Below, piece after piece: positions 6,277 to 10,907 of a stretch of 10,907 nt of DNA. The translations under genes and the position numbers were made by a program. The stretch is taken from the NCBI GenBank assembly GCA_018716365.1, contig DVKA01000039.1, forward strand, positions 1 to 10,907, written 5' to 3'. This stretch comes from Candidatus Caccocola faecipullorum. GTDB taxonomy: Bacteria > Synergistota > Synergistia > Synergistales > Synergistaceae. Below the pieces are notes generated by a model that saw nothing but the letters and a program-made list of their open reading frames with translations, was not told where the DNA came from and searched no databases. The stretch's first letter is position 1; each line of letters begins with the position of its first letter.

Positions 6277-6885
6277 TTGTACTATTTCCTTCAGGGACTG
6301 ACGCTCGGCCTCGCTTACGTCGCTCCGATAGGAGTGCAGAACCTTTTCGTGATAAATTCGGCTATGACGCAGAGCAGGCGGCGCGCGCTGCTCACTGCGC
6401 TCATCGTCATATTCTTCGACGTGACGCTCGCGCTCTTCTGCTTCTTCGGTGTCGGCGCGGCGATACAGAAATATGAAAAGCTCCAGATGTTCATCTTGGG
6501 AGCCGGCGGCGTGGTGGTAATAAAAATCGGCCTCGGCCTGCTGCGCGAAAAGGCGCGCGAGCTGGGAGAAAAACGCGGCGCCATGCCGCTGGGCAAGACG
6601 GCGCTTTCCGCCTGCGTCGTGACGTGGTTCAACCCGCAGGCGCTCATCGACGGCACGATGATGCTCGGCGCCTTTTACGTGACGCTGCCGCCCGGACAAT
6701 CCTCCGCCTTCATCGCGGGCGTCGTCTGCGCCTCCATCTCGTGGTTCACGGGGCTTTCGCTCGCAGTCTCGCTCTTCAGCGACAGAATCGGCCCGAAGCT
6801 CCTGCGCGCGATAAACGCGGTATGCGGCGCCGTGATAATCTTCTACGGCCTAAAACTGCTGTATGGGCTGACGCGGTTCATGTAA
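6277..6885 (+). CDS. LysE-family amino-acid exporter
   Basis: This is an inner-membrane exporter of the LysE/ArgO group, which moves amino acids out of the cell. The start is TTG at 6277, because GGGGAGG (6263-6269) lies 7 nt upstream, an extended -10 promoter precedes it, and no ATG or GTG in frame is near. The 202 residues (family about 200) start YYFLQGLTLGLAYVAPIG and show APIGVQNLFVINSAMTQ, the usual TM1 motif, then about six membrane segments. TWFNPQALIDGTMMLGAF carries the conserved Asn-Pro of the family. It ends KLLYGLTRFM. The frame stays open for 2.4 kb upstream, but that part is antisense to the phn genes and is not coding. The gene is divergent from the phn operon. Substrate is unknown. 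Confidence 0.85.
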   Translation: MYYFLQGLTLGLAYVAPIGVQNLFVINSAMTQSRRRALLTALIVIFFDVTLALFCFFGVGAAIQKYEKLQMFILGAGGVVVIKIGLGLLREKARELGEKRGAMPLGKTALSACVVTWFNPQALIDGTMMLGAFYVTLPPGQSSAFIAGVVCASISWFTGLSLAVSLFSDRIGPKLLRAINAVCGAVIIFYGLKLLYGLTRFM

Positions 6886-6890
6886 CACAT

Positions 6891-6924
6891 AAAGCGGCGG
6901 AGACGATCACGCCCCGCCGCTTTT
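6891..6924. terminator. Bidirectional terminator between convergent genes
   Basis: AAAGCGGCGG (6891-6900) pairs with CCGCCGCTTT (6914-6923) around a 13-nt loop. T residues follow on the plus strand (TTTTAT, 6921-6926) and a shorter TTTAT follows on the minus. It lies between the stop codons of the LysE gene (6885) and the convergent thioredoxin gene (6949), so it can serve both. Confidence 0.8.
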
Positions 6925-6948
6925 ATATGCTTCGCGCGCGTATGAAAG

Positions 6949-7266
6949 CTACACGCTTAAATCCGAAAGAATTTTCCTCAATTCGCTCCTGTCTGGCACA
7001 CGCCCGCACACAACAGCCTTTCCGTTTATAACGAGCGCAGGCGTAGACATGACGCCGTAGGCTGCGATGCTCGGAAAATCCGTCACGTGCTCCACAACGG
7101 CTTCCGATCCAAGCTCTTCGAGCACGGAGCGCACGGCCGCGTCAAGCTCGCGGCATCTAGGACATCCCGCCCCCAGCACCTTCACCGGCGCGCCGGAGCT
7201 TTCGGCGCGGATGCCGCATTTTGTTTCTTCGCAGTCTTTATCATTCCTGCGGCTGAATAATCCCAT
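6949..7266 (-). CDS. Small thioredoxin-like redox protein (CPRC motif)
   Basis: This is a 105-residue cytoplasmic protein of the small thioredoxin/glutaredoxin-like disulfide family (Thioredoxin_3 type, as in archaeal MTH895-like proteins). It shows VKVLGAGCPRCRELD with the redox pair Cys35-Cys38 after the first beta strand, and STPALVINGK with the cis-proline Pro76. The usual length of the core is about 77 residues. This one has an extra N-terminal tail of about 25 residues with two more cysteines (Cys12, Cys17), plus Cys87 near the C-terminus. It is the last gene of the arsR-permease operon, 16 nt after the permease stop, with AGGGG about 8 nt before its ATG. Members of this family often sit beside PF03773 permeases, where they probably supply electrons or hold a thiol-bound substrate; the precise role is inferred. 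Confidence 0.85.
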   Translation of the reverse strand: MGLFSRRNDKDCEETKCGIRAESSGAPVKVLGAGCPRCRELDAAVRSVLEELGSEAVVEHVTDFPSIAAYGVMSTPALVINGKAVVCGRVPDRSELRKILSDLSV

Positions 7267-7282
7267 TTCAGTACCCCTTTCG

Positions 7283-8284
7283 TCACATTATAAAAAGAGA
7301 TTGTAGCGCGTTGAACGCATAACCGACGATTATTATGCCCATAGTGCATACGGCGACGAACGTCCACAAAAGCCGCGGCTTTATCGCCTTGCGCAACATG
7401 ACGAGCGACGGCAGGGAAAGCGTCGTCACCGCCATCATGAAGCTCAGCACCGTGCCGAGCCGCGCCCCCTTATAGAGTAGAGCCTCTGCCACCGGAATAG
7501 TCCCGAAAATATCGCCGTACATCGGAACGCCGACGAGAGTCGCTAGCACCACGCCGAACGGGTTGCCACCGCCGAGAACGCCTTCAATCCAGCTCTGCGG
7601 CAGCCAGTTGTGGATGAACGCCCCAATTCCGACGCCGAGAAGGATATAGGGAAACACCTTGCGAAAGGTGAAAACAGTCTGCCCCTTGGCGAAAATCAGA
7701 CGCTCGCGGGCGGACGGCTCCGCCGCTTCGGCTTCCGCTCCTCTCACCTGACGAATGAAATCTTCGACATATCCGTCCATCCGCATTTTTTCTATAAGCG
7801 CGCCGCCCGCCACCGCGATGACGAGGCCGAGCGCGACATACACCGCCGCGACACGCGCGCCGAAAATGCCGGTCAGTATGACGAGGCTGCCCAGATCCAC
7901 CATCGGAGACGAAATCAAAAAAGAAAAGGTGACGCCGAGCGGAAGCCCCGCGCTCGTAAAGCCAATGAAAAGCGGAATCGACGAGCACGAGCAGAAAGGC
8001 GTGACCGTGCCGAGCAGAGCCGCCGCGCAGTTGGCCCATATTCCGTGAAAGCGCCCCATTATCCTGCGGCTGCGCTCCGGCGGGAAATAGCTCTGAATGT
8101 ACGAAATTACGAAAATCAGCGTGCAGAGCAGAATAGTTATCTTGATTACGTCGTAGATGAAGAAATTCAGGCTTCCGCCCCAACGCGACGAAACATCCAC
8201 GCCCGCCGAGCCGAGGGCGCGCGTGACGAGCACGTTCAGCCATTTCATGCCGAGCGCCTGATTCTGGATGAAATCCCAAATCAA
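7283..8284 (-). CDS. arsP: PF03773 permease, ArsP-like (organoarsenical/metalloid efflux candidate)
   Basis: This polytopic inner-membrane protein belongs to the PF03773 (formerly DUF318) permease family, which includes ArsP, an exporter of trivalent organoarsenicals. The key motif TPFCSCSSIPLFIGF (about 95-109) carries a Cys-Ser-Cys pair. A second conserved part reads GVPMYGDIFGTIPVAEALL, and about eight hydrophobic segments flank a hydrophilic loop near 165-200. I chose TTG at 8284 (333 residues): it overlaps the arsR stop (TTGA) and GGAGG (8294-8298) lies 9 nt upstream. An in-frame ATG at 8293 directly abuts that GGAGG, a poor spacing, and would add three residues. The gene is coupled to arsR and followed by a thioredoxin-like gene. 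The family also has members of unknown substrate, so arsenic is likely but not proven. Confidence 0.82.
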   Translation of the reverse strand: MIWDFIQNQALGMKWLNVLVTRALGSAGVDVSSRWGGSLNFFIYDVIKITILLCTLIFVISYIQSYFPPERSRRIMGRFHGIWANCAAALLGTVTPFCSCSSIPLFIGFTSAGLPLGVTFSFLISSPMVDLGSLVILTGIFGARVAAVYVALGLVIAVAGGALIEKMRMDGYVEDFIRQVRGAEAEAAEPSARERLIFAKGQTVFTFRKVFPYILLGVGIGAFIHNWLPQSWIEGVLGGGNPFGVVLATLVGVPMYGDIFGTIPVAEALLYKGARLGTVLSFMMAVTTLSLPSLVMLRKAIKPRLLWTFVAVCTMGIIIVGYAFNALQSLFIM

Positions 8285-8577
8285 CGGCAGCATCCTCCGT
8301 TCGTGCCACGCGGCATAAGCGTCTCCATAAACAGCGTAAATTCACGCAGCCTCTCCGCATCGACCGAATAATGCTGCCACTTGCCCTCGCGCCGCGCCTT
8401 CACCAGCCCGCACTCGCACAGTATCTTCATATGGTGCGAGAGCGTCGGCTGGGTGATTTCAAAGCGTTCGAGCAATTTGCATGCGCACTTCTCGCCGTCG
8501 GAAAGCATCTGGACAATAAGCAGCCTGTTGCTGTCGCTCAGCGCCCTGCATATGAGGGCGGCGTCGATAGCGTTCAT
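8281..8577 (-). CDS. arsR: ArsR-family metalloid-responsive repressor
   Basis: This 98-residue winged-helix repressor would bind its own operator and release it on binding metalloid. It shows RALSDSNRLLIVQML, then GEKCACKLLERF with Cys31-Ala-Cys33 at the helix-3 metal site (compare ELCVCDL in classical ArsR). The recognition helix is ITQPTLSHHMKIL (41-53) and the wing is GLVKARREGKWQHYSV (57-72). Extra cysteines are Cys10, Cys54, Cys56 and a C-terminal vicinal pair Cys96-Cys97. The start at 8577 is set by AGGTGG (8584-8589), 6 nt upstream; a GTG at 8592 would include this ribosome site and add five residues. Its last codons hold the permease ribosome site and its stop overlaps the permease start. 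It is preceded by a consensus promoter and palindromic operator, so it is very likely autoregulated. Confidence 0.92.
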   Translation of the reverse strand: MNAIDAALICRALSDSNRLLIVQMLSDGEKCACKLLERFEITQPTLSHHMKILCECGLVKARREGKWQHYSVDAERLREFTLFMETLMPRGTNGGCCR

Positions 8578-8591
8578 GAGAACCCACCTCA

Positions 8592-8609
8592 CATAGATGA
8601 TTATCTATG
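8592..8609. promoter_or_regulatory. Probable ArsR operator
   Basis: A perfect 7-bp inverted repeat CATAGAT-GATT-ATCTATG covers the predicted transcription start (about 8607) and ends just before the arsR ribosome site. ArsR-type repressors usually bind AT-rich imperfect palindromes at such positions. A third ATAGAT half-site lies in the promoter spacer (8628-8633). Confidence 0.75.
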
Positions 8610-8613
8610 CGTG

Positions 8614-8642
8614 ATTATAGAAGTCATATAGATGAATGTCAA
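8614..8642 (-). promoter_or_regulatory. Consensus sigma-70 promoter of the arsR operon
   Basis: On the minus strand there is TTGACA (8637-8642), a 17-bp spacer and TATAAT (8614-8619), a full match to the housekeeping consensus. Such a strong promoter fits an operon held off by a repressor; the operator overlaps the start site. Confidence 0.9.
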
Positions 8643-8683
8643 TATATAAAAGTGGTTATTTCCAAAATGGAAATAGCCACTTT
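8642..8683 (-). terminator. Terminator of the EamA-type gene
   Basis: A long hairpin pairs 8649-8664 with 8668-8683 (16 positions, one of them T-G) around an AAA loop. On the minus strand it is followed by a T-rich tail (TTTTATATATT). It lies 25 nt after the EamA gene stop (8708) and its tail touches the -35 of the arsR promoter, so it insulates arsR from read-through. Confidence 0.82.
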
Positions 8684-8707
8684 AAACGTCCTCTTAGCAG
8701 CAGGATT

Positions 8708-9121
8708 TTACAGAATCAGCACAAAAGTCCCTATCGCTATCAGCGCGCCGCCTATGAGCGTCTTCGCGGTGACCGCTTCGTGGAGGAAAATGAAGGCCAT
8801 CAGGATGCCGAGGACGACGCTGAATTTGTCCACAGGAATGACCTTCGAGGCCTCGCCTATCTGGAGCGCCTTGAAGTAAAAAAGCCACGACGCTCCGGTA
8901 GCGAGGCCTGAGAGGACGAGGAAGAGCCAGCTCTTTTTCCCGATGCTCCAGAGGCCGTCCGCCGTTCCCGTCGCAAAGACTACTAGCCACGCCATGACGA
9001 GCACGACGCCGGTGCGCACCGCAGTCGCCAAATTCGAGTTCACGCCTTCGATGCCGACCTTCGCGAGTATCGAGGTGAGCGCCGCAAAAAACGCGGAACA
9101 CAACGCATATACAGCCCACAT
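8708..9121 (-). CDS. Half-size EamA/DMT-family transporter
   Basis: This is a small inner-membrane protein of the drug/metabolite transporter superfamily. Its 137 residues hold one EamA domain of five hydrophobic segments (about 3-20, 33-50, 64-83, 100-113, 118-136). Typical DMT exporters have two such domains, so this one probably acts as a dimer. It begins MWAVYALCSAFFAALTSILAK, has GLATGASWLFYFKALQIGEASKVIPVDK before segment 4, and FLHEAVTAKTLIGGALIAIG at the end, all usual for the 140-residue EamA group. The ATG at 9121 has GGAGGGG (9129-9135) 7 nt upstream. It is a single-gene unit between terminators on both sides. Substrate is unknown. Confidence 0.85.
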   Translation of the reverse strand: MWAVYALCSAFFAALTSILAKVGIEGVNSNLATAVRTGVVLVMAWLVVFATGTADGLWSIGKKSWLFLVLSGLATGASWLFYFKALQIGEASKVIPVDKFSVVLGILMAFIFLHEAVTAKTLIGGALIAIGTFVLIL

Positions 9122-9234
9122 ATAAAAACCCCTCCATAAATATAAAAATTTCTCGAAACGCGGAAAAGCCGGGAGAGTTGCCAGCGCTCCACCGCATACC
9201 TTTTAAAGATAACACTCGAATATTAAAACGCAAT

Positions 9235-9259
9235 AAAAAAGAGCCGCGCTTGGCGGCTC
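9235..9259 (-). terminator. Rho-independent terminator of cstA
   Basis: GAGCCGC (9241-9247) and GCGGCTC (9253-9259) form a perfect 7-bp stem with a 5-nt loop, followed on the minus strand by six T residues (9235-9240). It ends about 60 nt past the cstA stop. The rest of 9122-9296 holds the EamA gene's ribosome site and no convincing promoter; TTGCGT and TATCTT 16 bp apart on the minus strand (about 9209-9232) are a weak candidate. Confidence 0.88.
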
Positions 9260-9296
9260 CTTTCGTTTACTATTTTCTGCGTTTTCGCGCAGTCCG

Positions 9297-10907
9297 CTAC
9301 TGCTCTATGAACTCTCCGCGCTTTTCACGGTTGAGGGCGGCGAATCCTTCTTTCGTCATCATCAGCGCGAGGACGAGGAGCAGCGCGCTTATGACGGCGA
9401 GTATGTAGTTCGGGTGTCCGCTCATGAGCGTCGCCTTGATCTCTATCACGATGCCGGCCATGCTGGTGACGAGCATGAACCAGAACGGGATGAGCAGGAA
9501 GGTCGCTTTTTTCTTGAGGCCGCGGATTATCCACATCGCGATGCCGAGGATGGCGAGCGCCGCGACGAGCTGGTTCGACGCGCCGAATACGGGCCAGATG
9601 ACCTGCCACGCGGGTATCGGGTTTCCGTCGGGTCCCTTGGCCTTGACGTAAACGAGGACGAGCGCGACTGCGACTGCGATTATAGTAGCAAGGTACTTGT
9701 TGATCTTGTAGTTAGTTATTTCCTGTATCTGATAGCGGGCGAGGCGCGTCGCGGTATCGAGCGATGTGAGCAGGAATGTGTTGACCGCTATCGCTCCGAG
9801 GCGCGTTCCGAGCACCGGGTCGATGCCGATTATCGTGCAGAACTGTCCGAAGCCCGCGGCGAAGGTGCCGACGGGGCCGCCCTTCTGTATGCCGCCCGCA
9901 ACCATCATAGTGCCGAGCGCTATGACGGCGACAAGCCCTTCAAGGAGCATCGCGGCGTAACCGACGGGCAGCGCGTCGCGCTCATGGGAGAGCTGCTTCG
10001 AGGTCGTGCCGGAACCGACGAGCGAATGGAAGCCCGATATAGCGCCGCATGCTACGATGACAAAGAGCATCGGCCACATGTCGGCCTTCGTGAGGCCGAA
10101 CCAGTTCATCTCGGGCGCGAACATCGGCACCGCGCCGCTGTCCATCGAGCCGCCGAATATCATTCCTATCGCGCCTATCGCGGCCGCGAAGTAGAGGAAG
10201 TACGAGGCGAGGTAGTCGCGCGGCTGGAGAAGCAACCAGACGGGGAGGACGGATGCGAAGAGGATATATATCGCTATGAAGAAGTTCCACCAGTCTGAGG
10301 TGTGCGTGAATATTTTGGCTACTATAGGCCAGTCGCCGCCCTTGATGGAGCAGAAGGCTATTATCGCGAGCATTACGATCGTGACGAGTTTCAGGTTCAT
10401 GTTGAAACGATAGATAAGAAGGCCGGATACGACCGCGAGCACGATGTACATGCAGCTTACAAATGCAACGACGGGGTCGAGCACGAAGGTCGCAGTCGTA
10501 AGCACGGTGAAGACCGCGACGACGAGGAAGAGCGAAAGTATTGTAAATATAAGGAAGAGTTTTTTCGCCTTGTGCCCTATCCAGTGGTCGATGACCTCTC
10601 CGATAGACTTACCGTCGTGACGCATCGAGGCCATTACCGCACCGAAGTCATGCGGACCGCCGAGGAATATGGAGCCGAATATGCACCATATAATGGTAGG
10701 CAGCCATCCGAACATCGAGGCGGCGGTTATAGGCCCGACAATCGGCCCCGCGCCCGCGATGGACGAGAAGTGGTGGCCGAGCACGACGGCGGGGTGCGTC
10801 GGACAGTAGTCCATGCCGTCGTTGAGACGCTCCGCGGGCGTGACGTTATGGTTGTCGAGGTTGTAGACCTTCGCCATAAAGCGCCCGTAGAAAATGTAGC
10901 CGAGTAT
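9297..10907 (-). CDS. cstA: Carbon starvation protein A family transporter, 5' end cut by window
   Basis: This is a large inner-membrane transporter of the CstA/BtsT family, which takes up pyruvate and/or peptides during nutrient limitation. The frame stays open to the right edge: before the ATG at 10877 the codons read ILGYIFYGRF, the conserved GY..YGRF of the first helix. So 10877 is an internal methionine and the true start lies outside. The visible 536 codons include HPAVVLGHHFSSIAGAGPIVGPITAA (about 28-53 from that Met), the family signature. FLGGPHDFGAVMASMRHDGKSIGEV, GSGTTSKQLSHERDALPVGYAAMLLEG and ARYQIQEI follow, with well over ten hydrophobic segments. The C-terminus ends EKRGEFIEQ. 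A perfect terminator follows. Its own promoter is out of view. Confidence 0.92.
   Translation of the reverse strand: MLGYIFYGRFMAKVYNLDNHNVTPAERLNDGMDYCPTHPAVVLGHHFSSIAGAGPIVGPITAASMFGWLPTIIWCIFGSIFLGGPHDFGAVMASMRHDGKSIGEVIDHWIGHKAKKLFLIFTILSLFLVVAVFTVLTTATFVLDPVVAFVSCMYIVLAVVSGLLIYRFNMNLKLVTIVMLAIIAFCSIKGGDWPIVAKIFTHTSDWWNFFIAIYILFASVLPVWLLLQPRDYLASYFLYFAAAIGAIGMIFGGSMDSGAVPMFAPEMNWFGLTKADMWPMLFVIVACGAISGFHSLVGSGTTSKQLSHERDALPVGYAAMLLEGLVAVIALGTMMVAGGIQKGGPVGTFAAGFGQFCTIIGIDPVLGTRLGAIAVNTFLLTSLDTATRLARYQIQEITNYKINKYLATIIAVAVALVLVYVKAKGPDGNPIPAWQVIWPVFGASNQLVAALAILGIAMWIIRGLKKKATFLLIPFWFMLVTSMAGIVIEIKATLMSGHPNYILAVISALLLVLALMMTKEGFAALNREKRGEFIEQ

Noticed and set aside
7610..8371. A 253-codon plus-strand frame and a 258-codon minus-strand frame over the permease gene
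   Set aside because: Both overlap the ArsP-like gene in other frames and are Arg-rich translations without domain features.
8694..9233. A 179-codon minus-strand frame overlapping the EamA gene
   Set aside because: It is out of frame with the EamA protein, which has a good ribosome site and membrane segments. The longer frame has none.
9414..10298. A 294-codon plus-strand open frame inside cstA
   Set aside because: It is antisense to clear CstA membrane segments and is full of charged residues and short motifs typical of an antisense shadow.
10877..10879. ATG at 10877 as the cstA start
   Set aside because: The ten upstream codons read as the conserved first-helix sequence GYIFYGRF and there is no ribosome site before this ATG.
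1..10907. CRISPR arrays, tRNA or rRNA genes, insertion sequences, prophage or toxin-antitoxin genes
   Set aside because: I looked for spaced repeats, cloverleaf-like folds, transposase motifs and small paired genes and saw none.

Overview
The window is GC-rich, densely packed bacterial chromosome. Most genes are on the minus strand. Protein families and style (an exported binding protein without a lipobox, CstA, a fused 2-aminoethylphosphonate permease, many amino-acid and small-metabolite transporters) suggest an anaerobic, amino-acid-using diderm. A member of Synergistota such as Cloacibacillus would fit, but this is an impression from gene content, not a phylogenetic result.

Layout. (1) 1-67, minus: the first 22 codons of an unidentified gene that leaves the window on the left, with its promoter and ribosome site at 75-150. 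(2) 150-380: a GC-rich, gene-free stretch, followed by a strong terminator (379-421) that closes the next operon. (3) 451-6111, minus: a complete 2-aminoethylphosphonate (AEP, ciliatine) uptake and degradation operon. Its transcribed order is binding protein (phnS-like), ATPase (phnT-like), fused double permease (phnU/phnV-like), phosphonoacetaldehyde hydrolase (phnX), AEP-pyruvate transaminase (phnW). (4) 6277-6885, plus: a divergent LysE-family exporter with a TTG start and an extended -10 promoter, ending at a bidirectional terminator (6891-6924). (5) 6949-8577, minus: an arsR - arsP-type permease - small thioredoxin operon, with a consensus sigma-70 promoter and a palindromic operator. (6) 8708-9121, minus: a half-size EamA/DMT transporter with its own terminator. 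(7) 9297-10907, minus: cstA, cut at its 5' end by the window edge.

How the genes work together. The phn operon imports AEP. PhnW transfers its amino group to pyruvate, giving phosphonoacetaldehyde and alanine, and PhnX cleaves the C-P bond to acetaldehyde and phosphate. So AEP can supply both N and P. The ars-like operon is probably a metalloid or organoarsenical sensing and export unit with a dithiol partner protein. No regulator gene for the phn operon lies in the window, but the phnS-lysE intergenic region carries clustered TTAC/GTAA motifs and a hairpin that could be regulatory.

I found no clearly new system. The best leads are the cysteine-rich ArsR/ArsP/thioredoxin unit, the divergent LysE next to an alanine-producing pathway, the hairpins in the phn leader and phnS-phnT gap, and the truncated gene at the left edge.
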